Assembly (NCBI GenBank): GCA_002205965.3
Contig: NADL03000185.1
Span: 62,001 to 126,000 of the forward strand
Source of the DNA: Kappaphycus alvarezii
Taxonomy: Eukaryota; Rhodophyta; Florideophyceae; Gigartinales; Solieriaceae
Direction: 5' to 3'
Length of the DNA: 64,000 nt
Under the pieces are notes generated by a model. The model was not told where the DNA came from, ran no database searches, and saw only the letters and a list, made by a program, of their open reading frames with translations. Position numbers and translations under genes: made by a program. Positions 32,750-44,634 of this stretch are shown in pieces. The stretch's first letter is position 1, and every line of letters begins with the position of its first letter.

Positions 32750-33478
32750 TCATCGCTTTGTCCCTGAATATCTTGTCGCGAAGCTGTAGCCATCTCGGCT
32801 GTGTCCTGTGTAGCAAGCTGAACATTCATCCTGTTCAACGCCAACCCCTACAAGGTCCTCATCAGACCTAATTGCAAGACGCTCATCTGATTCGTTTTCA
32901 TTTATTTCGGAGCTGCAGGTTTCGCTCTCACTGAATCTGACATCTCTGGACACAACTACCTTGTGTAATTCAGGATCCCACAGTTTGTAAGCTTTGCTGG
33001 CTTCCGCATATCTAAGCATAATTGCTTCCCGTGCTCGGTAGGCGAGCTTACTTAACTGGCTTGCCGGATGGTTGTACCAACATTTACTTCCATCTGATTC
33101 GTTTTCATTTATTTCGGAGTGGCAGGTTTCGCTCTCACTGAATCTGACATCTCTGGACACAACTACCTTGTGTAATTCAGGATCCCACAGTTTGTAAGCT
33201 TTGCTGGCTTCCACATATCTAAGCATAATTGCTTCCCGTGCTCGGTAGTCGAGCTTACTCAACTGGCTTGCCGGGATGTTATACTCACATCTACTTGCGA
33301 ACGTACGAAGGTGCGACGAATTGGGCTTGCGCCCGTACCAGATATGATGCGGGGTCGTGTGGCTTGGAAGTGCGCGAGTTTGTAACTCTGTTTCGAATGT
33401 ATACAGCAGTCGCCAGGCTTCGGCCCAGAACTGTTTTGGCAGACTCTTTGCATGTAGCATTGACCGAACCAGATCCAT
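32750..33478 (-). pseudogene. F1 interior 1: integrase C-terminal region with 69-codon duplication
   Basis: A 242-codon frame starting MDLVRSMLHAKSLPKQFWAE and carrying the C-terminal integrase segment R-A-R-E-A-I-M-L-R-Y, then A-Y-K-L-W-D-P-E-L-H-K-V-V-V-S-R-D-V. That segment occurs twice: 207 bp at 32884-33090 and 33091-33297 are direct repeats, so the frame is kept. The other F1 copies have only one. The first about 65 codons (LLYTFETELQTRA...) are partly shifted relative to other copies (normal ATAVYIRNRV). Confidence 0.75.
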
Positions 33479-34278
33479 CAGAGTTCGGTTCAGCCGCTCA
33501 GAAACACCGTTCTGTTCAGGTTACTCCACTGCACTAACCCGTTTTTTTTGGTGCGCACGCAGCAAGATAGTCCTTGATTGCAGTGGACATATATTCTCCA
33601 CATCGATCTGAACGAAAGATACCAATGTGGCGCCCAGTATGGGCTTCGCTACGAGCTGGGAACAGTTTATATTTATCAAATTCCTCTGATTTTCGCTGCA
33701 TCATGCAGACGGTAACCCAGGAGGAGTGATCGTCCGTGAAAGTCACAAAGTAGAGTGCTCCTTCAACTGAAGAAACCTCCATGGGTCCACAAACGTCACT
33801 GTGAACAAGATCTAATATTGCTTGAGCTCTACCACTCGTACGTTTCTTCGGCACTGCAGAACGATGAGCCTTTCCATGAACGCATGATGTGCATACTTCA
33901 GATGCACTCGAGCCACTGATCTGCACGCCGTCTACAACATTGTTCCGTACTATAGATGCAATGCACTCTTTGCTTACATGAGCCATTCTCTCGTGCCATG
34001 TTGAGAGTGTGGTGACTTTCGCAGAGTACAAGGTATCATTCGGTATCTTCTGGACTATTTCGATGGCATAAAGAAGGCTATCGCACAGCATTTTTCCAGT
34101 TGCCACAACCCTTCCCATTCTTTGTCATCTGCATAGATTTGTTCTCAAATACAGTTTTGATCCCTTCTATGTCCGCTTTGCCTACAGAAATGAGAGAGTA
34201 TTCGAAAGTAGGAACGTGCACAACATCTCGCAGAATGCACCGCTTTCGACAACCATCCACTAGTAGGGTCAGCTCCAC
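33479..34278 (-). pseudogene. F1 interior 1: pre-integrase and integrase N-terminal region
   Basis: Contains the pre-integrase segment I-L-R-D-V-V-H-V-P-T-F-E-Y-S-L-I-S-V near 34220. The open frame 33534-34118 then shows the zinc-binding H-H-C-C pattern (W-H-E-R-M-A-H ... C-T-S-C), H-G-K-A-H-R, the first catalytic aspartate in LVHSDVCGPMEV, and the second in F-R-S-D-R-C-G-E-Y. The third acidic residue lies in Q-N-G-V-S-E-R-L-N-R at 33490-33520, in another frame. Integrase would insert element DNA into the genome. A shift near 33540 and one near 34110 break it. Confidence 0.75.
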
Positions 34279-35314
34279 GTCACCTCGCCCAGCAATCCTA
34301 GCCCGGCTTTAGTTCCCATTTCGACTGAAGCTGTAGAGAATTCGGTATAACCGGCCTGTTTAATTCGTGACATTAGGCAAACAATTTCACTCTCATCTAT
34401 GCTGTCCTCACTATCAGCTGGAGGATGGGAGTAAGTCGAATCAAATACATTTGCACCTACGAACGCCTGCTGATCTTTTCTCGTTCGATTCTTTTCTTTT
34501 CGATGACTATTAGATGCTCTGCCGCTACGAGACCCAGGTGTACGATAGCCCCTCAGAGCTTCCGGGCGCTTACTGTTCACATCCCTGCCCCAGCATCTGT
34601 CAGCCGTATGACCGGAATGACCGCAGTTTGTACAGTGAAGCTGTCTAGCATTACTCCGTAGTCATTTGGACGGGCACTGGATATGAGCGCCGCATTGGAT
34701 TTTGTACCATTTGACTCTCTCATTTGAGCACGCTCCTCTTCCTGCAACAACCGGCTCTTCACAAGTTCCAAAGTAAACACCCTTTCCTCATTTTCGAGCG
34801 CATCCAAGGCAACGATGAGATTGTCGAACCGAGGTGGCAATCCATTAAGCACAGCCATGGCTTCTTTTTGTCATCAATAGCCACACCCAAGGATTTCAGT
34901 GTCGCTGGATTTCAGGGTCGCTGCTAGCTGCGCCATACGGTTAACATACTGCAAAACTCTCTCGTTACCTTCCATAGCTGCGGTGTAAAAGGGGCTTCGA
35001 GCCGCAAGCTTATTGAGGAGTGTGTGCCTTTTAAACGTGTTGAGAATAATAGTCCACATCTCCTTTGCAGTTGCCACAGTGCGCACATGCTCAAGGTGCT
35101 CATCAGAAAGTGACAACCCGATGAGCGCCCGTGCTTTGCGGTCGGCTCGAGTCCATGATTTAAAAGCCCCGTCATCGGATTCTTCAGGCGGTTCATCCAC
35201 AATGTAGTCATCAAGCTCCCGGAGGGCGAGAAGAAGCTGCACCTTCTGCTTTCAAACATGGAAGCTATTGTTGGTGAGCTTTTCAATTCGAACTCCGCCT
35301 CCGCGATCGTCCAT
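34279..35314 (-). pseudogene. F1 interior 1: gag and protease remnant
   Basis: ATG at 35314 (minus) opens MDDRGGGVRIEKLTNN. A TGG-to-TGA change gives a stop at the conserved tryptophan near 35255. Then LLLALRELDDYIVDEPPEES, K-S-W-T-R-A-D-R-K-A-R-A-L-I-G, H-T-L-L-N-K-L-A-A-R-S and FDNLIVALDALENE follow in at least two frames. The zinc knuckle (C-x2-C-x4-H-x4-C, intact at 57145-57190) lies at about 34590-34640 but is shifted. Downstream E-S-E-I-V-C-L-M-S-R-I-K leads straight to text before the pre-integrase segment. The D-S-G of the protease, present in F2 at about 18975, is not found, so a deletion removed it. Confidence 0.7.
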
Positions 35315-36716
35315 GACTACGTTCTTATCCAAGACCCTTTGTATCTGAAACCTCTATTACCACGTATGCAGTGAGTATGCAAAGTACTCTGTTCGAGTAT
35401 CCCAAGCCGGCGACCGATAGTCGCTTGTAACGGCAAGCCTTTCCCTATAAGAAGTTTGCAGCGTTTACTCAAAGACACGTGGTGTTTAATTTCCAACTCT
35501 TCACCCCTTTATTTTTCCTCCTCTTTACCTTTACCTCTTTATTTTTGCTTTAGGGCGCTACCCCTGTGTATCGGCCTAAGGCAAATTTCCGTACTAACTC
35601 AGGCGCGTTTCCTTCCGGACTGTGTTGCTTGACTTCCGTCGTACTCGTGTGAAAGCACTCAAGGTCACCAATGAGCCTCGTCCTTCCGTGCACAGCACGT
35701 ATCTATACCTCAACAGAAGTATAGCCAGCAGGTACCAAAATACAAGTGCAGAACACTAGTACCCGGTATGCTACCAGAGTAAGGAATTAGAAGACAGTCG
35801 TTCCCTCTCCGACCACGGGCGATGGTGTTTCGCGTACGTATCGATCGTTCAAGCGAGGAGCGTCTCTGTCCCGCCGGCGCGCAAAAGGGCCACTGCAACG
35901 GACCGACTCGGCTGGTACACCGTGATTCCCACCGGAATCGGGTTCAGTCTTACGACTTCTGATAACTCGCGTTATCAACCGCGTGGGTTTGTATGGTACG
36001 GTCCGTCCAACTCGCGTTACACAAAGGCACTGTTCTCAAAAGAGTACAGCCGGTGAGAGGATCACAAAACCGATTGCCAGGACCACGATTCGGCAAGAGA
36101 ATCGGACAAACTTGGGCGGACCCCCGGCACTCTGTCTTCTTCTTTTCCGTTGCCGTGAAGGCTTTCCAAGAGTGCAAGGGGTATCAACAACCAGGCCTAG
36201 ATTCCTCCTCAAACAACAAGGCCAATACTTCCAAACAATAAACTCGAGCTGAAATTGTCGAATGACCACGACCACCACAAAAGAGACAGAAAACCAAACC
36301 AACAACAATGACCAGAGCAATGACACACCACAAAGCACTCAGGATCCTCACACAGAGTGCTTGACAACACAAAATAGGTCTCAACAGCAGTAGAGCACAA
36401 GCAATGAATGCTCTAGTCTAACACACAATAATAACCACAAAAACACTCAGGATCCACACACAGAGTGCTTGACAGCCTTAAATTGGTTCTCACAAACAAA
36501 AGATTCCAACAACACACAATGATAACCACAAAAACACTCAGGATCCACACACAGAGTGCTTGACAATCACCAAACGGGTCCCAACAACGACAAGAACCCA
36601 ACAACAATAACCAAGAAGCAACAAGTGACAGCACCAACAACACAGAGAAAGCAATTACCTCAACGTCAACGTCAACGGTTGAGGGACGGATCAAGCGGAA
36701 AGAGCGGTAGCGTGGG
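35315..36716 (-). mobile_element. F1 interior 1: leader
   Basis: Reverse-complement counterpart of 12831-14454, with repeat units at about 36355, 36465 and 36556 and the roughly 130-140 bp deletion near 35580. No supported gene. Confidence 0.65.
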
Positions 36717-36730
36717 CTGGGCCCATAACC
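36717..36730 (-). other. F1 primer-binding site next to LTR2
   Basis: The minus strand reads GGTTATGGGCCCAG directly after the LTR end CTATCA. Same half-tRNA site as at 12817. Confidence 0.7.
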
Positions 36731-37932
36731 TGATAGAAGAAACAGGGATGGTGAGGGATGAGGAGAGAGAATGAAAAGGAATGTAGGGAAGGAGTGCAGG
36801 TGGAGAAAGGAAACAGAAAGGAGATAGAACGGCAAGGGTGAGGTTGGTGTTGAAATCAAAGGCAAGTCCGTGCCTCTTCTTTACTTGGATGAGCTATTAG
36901 ACTACAACTATATACTGTTTGCCGGTACTCACTTCGGCTTTGTGAAAGCAAAATGAAAGTAGCAAAATCTACATTTGCAGTACTATCTTTGTTGATCCTA
37001 TAGCCTACCCAAGCCAAGATGCCTCAGAATCCCTCATTTGCATGCGCGGGAAATTCATAATTACCAATATTCAAAACGTGAGTAACATTACGTTCATGCT
37101 AGCCATGCACGTTCTGTTACGTAAACATATAATAAACAGTCAACCCGTGAATTATGCCTTACGTACCCCGCCTATGCAACTGTAATCTCTCGCCCTGTAA
37201 CAAAACCCAAAGGCGGGAACTCAATATATCATGAGAGTAGAAAACAATTTTCGGCGGGCTTGTCTCACTTTGCTACGTAACAGTACGTAAATCTCATGCA
37301 GGCCGTTCAACGTGAATTAAGCCTTACGTGCCATACATGCAATACTGTAGAAGCAACGTGGCTGCATCAACATACTTTGGCTGCATACTTGTGCAAGAGT
37401 GATTTGTACGCAGCCAGTATAATGAGTATAGTGTAAGCCGTATGCAGCCAGTCCAGGCAACTATAGGATAAATATAGAAACCACTGTTTACTTGTACACG
37501 TACGACACCTATAATAATGTACACGTACGACAGAGAGGAGACAGTACACGTATGCCACACTGTGTACAGTATTTTGAGCCTAGAAGAGAGACAAACCATC
37601 AACCAACCATAACATGCCAAGTGTCAGAATGCTCCACAATGATCAGCTCAGTATCGCCACTTGTAGCGATATGAGTGGTATGGAGGCGTATCTAGCAGCC
37701 AATCAGAGGGCAGAATACCAAGTGGTTTGAAAAATGGCAAAATGCGCCGTGATTTTGAGTTGCCGAAAATGGGCTTTCGTCCCAGGCAACTTTCGGTTTG
37801 GCCCATTTTACACGTGCATAGGTGTGCACACCGAAGAAGGGTGCAACTCGCATTTTCATGCTGCAAGTGTGCAAGTGTCCAGGTGGCAACTAAAAACCAT
37901 GGGATCGCATGCATTCTATCACTTTTTCAACA
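36731..37932 (-). mobile_element. F1 LTR2, shared by interiors 1 and 2
   Basis: 1202 bp, TGATAGAAG...TTCAACA. It is the 5' LTR of interior 1 (primer site on its left) and at the same time the 3' LTR of interior 2 (purine tract at 37933). It belongs to the sequence type with GTTCTGTTACGTAAACATAT, as does LTR1. Confidence 0.85.
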
Positions 37933-40679
37933 CTCCCCCTCGATCACATTGTTTTTTTAGATTAATTTATGCTCCCCCTTCCTACCCATTACAATCATTC
38001 TAACAAGTTTTGTCATCTGAACTCGCCCTAGTGGTTTCGTCAAGGCGTCAGCAACATTTTCACTTGTTGGCACGTACACCAAATCCACCTCTTTACGCAC
38101 AACTGCATCTCTTACAAAGTGGTATGCAATATCAATGTGCTTGTTGCGTCTGTTGGTGCTTTCGTTTCGAGCGAGCTCCATAGCCCCCTGGTTATCGCTG
38201 TATATTGTAGTAGCATGATCAATTCCAAGTGCTTTCACGCCCAGCGATGTCCAGGTTTCAAGGATATCCCGAACGACACGTCTCAGCCATATTGCCTCTT
38301 TACTTGCTGCAGTTAACGAAATGTATTCGGCCTCACATGACGAAGCTGCGACAACCGTTTGCTTTCGCGAGCACCAACTTACCCCACTTCCAGCCATACG
38401 AAACACGAAACCACTCGTCGATTTGCGATCGGACACATCTCCGGCCCAATCCGAGTCACAATATGCAGACAAGCCCAGCTCAGCATTCCCTTGGAACACA
38501 AGACCTAAATCTTTGGTCCCAGCAAGATACCTTAACACTCTTTTTACTGCTAACCAATGCTTCTCTCTTGGTTCCTCGCAAAAACGTGCAAGTTTACCCA
38601 CCGCATAAGATATATCAGGTCGTGTTCCAACAGACAAATACATGAGAGCTCCAATAGCGCTCCTGTATGGAGCATCTGTCCGAGCATCATTACCCGTATA
38701 TCCCGACCGATCCACGTTCAACTCGTCAGTGTTAATATTCATAGGAGTTGGAACAGGTCTACAATTCTGCATTCCAAATCGCTCTAGAACGCTGTCTACA
38801 AACCGTGGCTGGGATAAACACAAGGAGCGTTCGGATCTCCGGCGAGAAATTTCAAGGCCAACAACCATTTTCGCCTCTCCCAAATCTTTCATTTCAAAAC
38901 GGCGGTTCAGCTCCCCCTTCATCCATGCAATAGCCTCCACGTTGTTTCCTGCAAGCAGCAAGTCATCAACATACAGGAGGATAATCATGATTGAGTCGGA
39001 GGTTGGGTCAAATTTTACATAACACAGGGATCATTAGTGCTACTTTTGAACTTGAGCCCATCAACAAGAAAATCATCGATTTTCTGGTGCCACCGCCTAT
39101 GTGCCTGTTTCAAACCATACAAGGCCTTCAGAAACTTGCAGACATGATTCGGTTTCGAGGTGTCTTTAAACCCATCAGGCTGCTCCATGTACACGTCCTC
39201 TTCCACATCACCGTTCAGAAATGCCGTTTACGTCCATTTGATGCAGCTCCAGATCCTGATGCGCAACAAGTGCCAAAAGCACCCGAATTGACGTGAGCTT
39301 CACGACAGGGGCGTATGTCTCATTATAATCTACCCCTTTGACCTGTTGGAATCCACGAGCGACAAGACGCGCCTTCGATTTTCGAGAAAAGCCACCGTTG
39401 GAGTCCTGGGCATCTTTTATTGCAAACACCCATTTTGGAGTCAGAATATTTGAGGCCTCCAAACGTGGGACTAACTTCCATGTTTTGTTCCGAATGATCG
39501 AGTCTCGCTCGGACTCGATGGCAGACTTCCAAAAGTCTGCGTCCGGCCTGTCGCGCGTGTCGGTACGAGATGTTGACAACATTTGTGACGAGAGCCGTGT
39601 CATTAGGTGTCAAGGATATATTGGACCTCCACCAAGCATTTGGGGCCCTTCGAATCCTTTCAGATCTCCGTGGAGCTACATTACATCAGGGGCTCAGGGA
39701 TTTCGTTATCTATACCAACGTTTTCAGCGACCGTCGGGTCGTTTCCAGCATTAGCCTGGTCATCGCTTTGTCCCTGAATATCTTGTCGCGAAGCTGTAGC
39801 CATCTCGGCTGTGTCCAGTGTAGGAAGCTGAACTTGATCATCCTGTTCAACGCCAACCTACAAGATCCTCATCAGAGCTAATTGCAAGCTCATCTGATTC
39901 GTTTTCATTTATTTCGGAGTGCAGGTTTCGCTCTCACTGAATCTGACATCTCTGGAAACAACTACCTTGTGTAATTCAGGATCCCACAGTTTGTAAGCTT
40001 TGCTGGCTTCCGCATATCAAGCATAATTGCTTCCCGTGCTCGGTAGTCGAGCTTACTCAACTGGCTTGCCGGGATGGTGTACCAACATTTACTTCCGAAC
40101 GTACGAAGGTGCGACAAATTGGGCTTGCGCCCGTACCAGATATGATGCGGGGTCGTGTGGCTTGGAAGTGCGCGAGTTGTAACTCTGTTTCGAATGTATA
40201 CAGCAGTCGCCAGAGCTTCGGCCCAGAACTGTTTTGGCAGACTCTTTGCATGTAGCATTGACCGAACCAGATCCATCAGAGTTCGGTTCAGCCGCTCAGA
40301 AACACCGTTCTGTTCAGGTGACTCCACTGCACTAAGCTCATTTTTGTTCCGCACGCAGCAAGATAGTCCTTGAATTGCAGTGACATATATTCTCACCTCG
40401 ATCTGAACGAAAGATACCAATGCGGCGCCCAGTATGGGCTTCGCTACGAGCTTGGAAAGTTTATATTTATCAAAGACCTCTGATTTTCGCTGCATCATGC
40501 AGACGGTAACCCAGGAGGAGTGATCTTCCGTGAAAGTCACAAAGTAGAGTGCTCCTTCAACTGAAGAAACCTCCATGGGTCCACAAACGTCACTGTGAAC
40601 AAGATCTTATATTGCTTGAGCTCTACCACTCGTACGTTTATTCGGCACTGCAGAACGATGTGCCTTTCCATGAACGCAT
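37933..40679 (-). mobile_element. F1 truncated interior 2
   Basis: Minus-strand pol from within integrase (at H-G-K-A-H-R) to the purine tract. The 5' side is fused directly to LTR3: the LTR end TATCA is followed by ATGCGTTCATGG. Primer site, leader, gag, protease region and integrase zinc finger are absent. Integrase core text (40576-39962) and RT N-terminus (39603-39010) are in broken frames; RT palm and RNase H are open (separate entry). Confidence 0.85.
37957..38988 (-). CDS. F1 interior 2: RT palm and complete RNase H
   Basis: 343 codons, starting at M-I-I-L-L-Y-V-D-D-L in the RT active site. Both aspartates, KDLGEAKMVVGLE, RPDISYAVGKLARF and all RNase H acidic motifs (CDSDWAGD, SSCEAEYIS, YSDNQGA) are present. 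This copy alone in the array keeps the natural C-terminus: ENVADALTKPLGRVQMTKLV and about 15 more residues to a stop just before the purine tract. The frame breaks upstream at 38990-39010 because two bases are missing in the V-Y-V-K-F-D segment. That makes it a good reference for the F1 pol end. Confidence 0.85.
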   Translation of the reverse strand: MIILLYVDDLLLAGNNVEAIAWMKGELNRRFEMKDLGEAKMVVGLEISRRRSERSLCLSQPRFVDSVLERFGMQNCRPVPTPMNINTDELNVDRSGYTGNDARTDAPYRSAIGALMYLSVGTRPDISYAVGKLARFCEEPREKHWLAVKRVLRYLAGTKDLGLVFQGNAELGLSAYCDSDWAGDVSDRKSTSGFVFRMAGSGVSWCSRKQTVVAASSCEAEYISLTAASKEAIWLRRVVRDILETWTSLGVKALGIDHATTIYSDNQGAMELARNESTNRRNKHIDIAYHFVRDAVVRKEVDLVYVPTSENVADALTKPLGRVQMTKLVRMIVMGRKGEHKLI

Positions 40680-41888
40680 TGATAGAAAAAACAGGGGATG
40701 GTGAGGGATGAGGAGAGAGAATGAAAAGGAATGTAGGGAAGGAGTGCAGGTGGAGAAAGGAAACAGAAAGGAGATAGAACGGCAAGGTTGAGGATGGTGT
40801 TGAAATCAAAAGCAAGTCCGTACCTCTTCTTTACTTGGATGAGCTATTAGACTACAACTATATACTGTTTGCCGGTACTCACTTCGGCTTTGTGAAAGCA
40901 AAAGTGAAAGTAGCAAAATCTACATTCGCAGTACTATCTTTGTTGATCCTATAGCCTACCCAAGCCAAGATGCCTCAGAATTCCTCATTTGCATGCGCGG
41001 GAAATTCATAATTACCAATATTCAAAACGTGTGTAACATTACGTTCATTCTAGCCATGCACGTTCTGCTACGTAAACATGTAATAAAACAGTCAACCCTT
41101 GAATTATGTTTTACGTACCCCGCCTATGCAACTGTAATCTCTCGCCCTGTAACAAAAACCCAAAGGCGGGAACTTAATATATCGTGAGAGTAGAAAACAA
41201 TTTTTGGCGGGCTTGTCTCACTTTGCTACGTAACAGTACGTAAATCTCATGCAGGCCGTTCAACGTGAATTAAGCCTTACGTGCCATACGTGCAATACTG
41301 TAGAAGCAACGTGGCTGCATCAACATACTTTGGCTGCATACTTGTGCAAGAGTGATTTGTACGCAGCCAGTATAATGCGTATAGTGTAAGCCGTATGCAG
41401 CCAGTCCAGGCAACTATAGGATAAATATAGAAACCACTGTTTACTTGTACACGTACGACACCTATAATAATGTACACGTACGACAGAGAGGAGACAGTAC
41501 ACGTATGCCACCCTGTATACGGTATTTTGAGCCTAGAAGAGAGACAAACCCTCAACCAACCTTAACATGCCAAGTGTCAGAAAGCTCCACAATGATCAGC
41601 TCAGCTATCGCCACTTGTAGCGATATGAGGGGCATGGAGGCGTATTTAGCAGCCAATCAGAGGGCAGAATACCAAGTGGTTTCAAAAATAGCAAAATGCG
41701 CCGTGATTTTGAGTTGCCCGAAAATGGGCTTTCGTCCCAGGCAACTTTCGGTTTGGCCCATTTTACATGTGCCATAGGTGTGCACACCGAAGAACGGTGC
41801 AACTCGCATTGTCATGCTACAAGTTTACACGTGTCCAGGTGGCAACTAAAAACCATGGGATCGCATGCATTCTATCACTTTTTCAACA
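40680..41888 (-). mobile_element. F1 LTR3 (array subtype)
   Basis: 1209 bp. Carries GTTCTGCTACGTAAACATGT, shared with LTR4-6 and not with LTR1, 2 or 10. Fused to truncated interior 2 on the left; purine tract of interior 3 on the right. Confidence 0.85.
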
Positions 41889-44634
41889 CTCCCTCGATCA
41901 CATTGTTTTTTAGAATTTATGCTCCCGCTTCCTACCATTACAATCAGTCTAAACAAGTTTTGTCATCTGAACTCTGTGCTAGTGGTTTCGTCAAGGCGTC
42001 AGCAACATTTTCACTTTTGGCACGTACAGCAAATCCACCTCTTTTCGCACAACTGCATCTCTTACAAAGTGGTATGCAATATCAATGTGCTTGTTGCGTC
42101 TGTTGGTGCTTTCGTTTCGAGCGAGCTCCATAGCCCCCTGGTTATCGCTGTATATTGTAGTAGCATGATCAATTCCAAGTGCTTTCACGCCCAGCGATGT
42201 CCAGGTTTCAAGGATATCCCGAACGACACGTCTCAGCCATATTGCCTCTTTACTTGCTGCAGTTAACGAAATGTATTCGGCCTCACATGACGAAGCTGCG
42301 ACAACCGTTTGCTTTCGCGAGCACCAACTTACCACCTCCTGCCATACGCAACACGAAACCACTCGTCGATTTGCGATCGGACACATCTCCGGCCCAATCC
42401 GAGTCGCAGTGTGCAGACAAGCCCAGCTCAGCATTCCCTTGGAACACAAGACCTAAATCTTTGGTCCCACCAAGATATTTTAACACTCTTTTTACTGCTA
42501 ACCAATGCTTCTCTCTTGGTTCCTCGCAAACACGTGCAAGTTTACCCACCGCATAAGATATATCAGGTCGTGTTCCAACAGACAAATACATGAGAGCTCC
42601 AATAGCGCTCCTGTATGGAGCATCTGTCCGAGCATCATTACCCGTATATCCCGACCGATCCACGTTCAACTCGTCAGTGTTAATATTCATAGGATTTTGA
42701 ACAGGTCTACAATTCTGCATTCAAATCGCTCTAGAACGCTGTCTACAAACCGTGGCTGGGATAAACACAAGGAGCGTTCGGATCTCCGGCGAGAAATTTC
42801 AAGGCCAACAACCATTTTCGCCTCTCCCAAATCTTTCATTTCGAAACGGCGGTTCAGCTCCCCCTTCATCCATGCAATAGCCTCCACGTTGTTTCCTGCA
42901 AGCAGCAAGTCATCAACATACAGGAGGATAATCATGATTGAGTCGGAGGTTGGGTCAAATTTTACATAACACAGGGGTCATTAGTGCTACTTTTGAACTT
43001 GAGCCCATCAACAAGAAAGTCATCGATTTTTTGCTGCCACCGCCTATGTGCCTGTTTCAAACCATACAAGGCCTTCAGAAACTTGCAGACATGATTCGGT
43101 TTCGAGGTGTCTTTAAACCCATCCGGCTGCTCCATGTACACGTCCTCTTCCACATCACCGTTCAGAAATGCCGTTTTACGTCCATTTGATGCAGCTCCAG
43201 ATCCTGATGCGCAACAAGTGCCAAAAGCACCCGAATTGACGAGAGCTTCACGACAGGGGCGTATGTCTCATTACAATCTACCCCTTTGACCTGTTGGAAT
43301 CCACGAGCGACAAGACGCGCCTTCGATTTTCGAGAAAAGCCACCGTTGGAGTCCTGGGCATCTTTTATTGCAAACACCCATTTTGGAGTCAGAATATTTG
43401 AGGCCTCCAAACGTGGGACTAACTTCCATGTTTTGTTCCGAATGATCGAGTCTCGCTCGGACTCGATGGCAGACTTCCAAAAGTCTGCGTCCGGACCTGT
43501 CGCCGCGTGTCGGTACGAGATGTTGACAACATTTGTGACGAGAGCCGTGTCATTAGGTGTCAAGGATATATTGGACCTCCACCAAGCATTTGGGGCCCTT
43601 CGAGTCCTCTCAGATCTCCGTGGAGCTACATTTACATCCGGGTGCTCAGGGCTTTCGTTACTGTACCAACGTTTTCAGCGACCGTCGGGTCGTTTCCAGC
43701 ATTAGCATGGTCATCGCTTTGTCCCTGAATATCTTGTCGCGAAGCTGTAGCCATCTCGGCTGTGTCCTGTGTAGCAAGCTGAATATGATCATCCTGTTCA
43801 ACGCCAACCCCTACAAGGTCCTCATCAGACCTAATTGCAAGACGCTCATCTGATTCGTTTCATTTATTTCGGAGCTGCAGGTTTCGCTCTCACTGAATCT
43901 GACATCTCTGGACACAACTACCTTGTGTAATTCAGGATCCACAGTTTAAGCTTTGCTGGCTTCCGCATATCCAAGCATAAAATGCTTCCCGTGCCTGTAG
44001 TCGAGCTTAATCAATTGGCTTGCCGGGATGGTGTACCAACATTTACTTCCGAACGTGCGAAGGTGCGACGAATTGGGCTTGCGCCCGTACCAGATATGCG
44101 GGGTCGTGTGGCTTGGAAGTGCGCGAGTTTTTAACTCTGTTTCGAATGTATACAGCAGTCGCCAGAGCTTCGGCCCAGAACTGTTTTGGCAGACTCTTTG
44201 CATGTAGCATTGACCGAACCAGATCCATCAGAGTTCGGTTCAGCCGCTCAGAAACACCGTTCTGTTCAGGTTACTCCACTGCACTAAGCTCATGTTTTGT
44301 CCCCACGCAGCAAGATAGTCCTTGATTGCAGTGGACATATATTCTCCACATCGATCTGAACGAAAGATACCAATGTGGCGCCCAGTATGGGCTTTCGCTA
44401 CGAGCTTGGAAAAGTTTATATTTATCAAAGACCTCTGATTTTCGCTGCATCATGCAGACGGTAACCCAGGAGGAGTGATCTCCGTGAAAGTCACAAAGTA
44501 GAGTGCTCCTTCAACTGAAGAAACCTCCATGGGTCCAACAAACGTCACTGTGAACAAGATCTTATATTGCTTGAGCTCTACCACTCGTACGTTTCTTCGG
44601 CACTGCAGAACGATGTGCCTTTCCATGAACGCAT
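41889..44634 (-). mobile_element. F1 truncated interior 3
   Basis: Same structure as interior 2. RNase H pieces lie at 41991-42449 and 42283-42720 (frame broken near 42335 by a missing CC). RT pieces lie at 42687-42935 (Y-V-D-D present), 42962-43153 and 43162-43563 (QMDV). Integrase core remnants lie at 43946-44453. At least six small deletions break the frame. Confidence 0.85.

Larger units (their letters stand above)
30925..36730 (-). mobile_element. F1 interior 1: full-length interior between LTR1 and LTR2
   Basis: From LTR2 reading down the minus strand: primer site, leader (35315-36716), gag (from 35314), decayed protease region, integrase, RT, RNase H, then the purine tract at 30925-30933. 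With LTR1 and LTR2 this makes an F1 element of about 8.2 kb. Several stops and frameshifts make it inactive. Relative to the leader at 57847-59391 it lacks about 130-140 bp near 35580. Confidence 0.85.
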
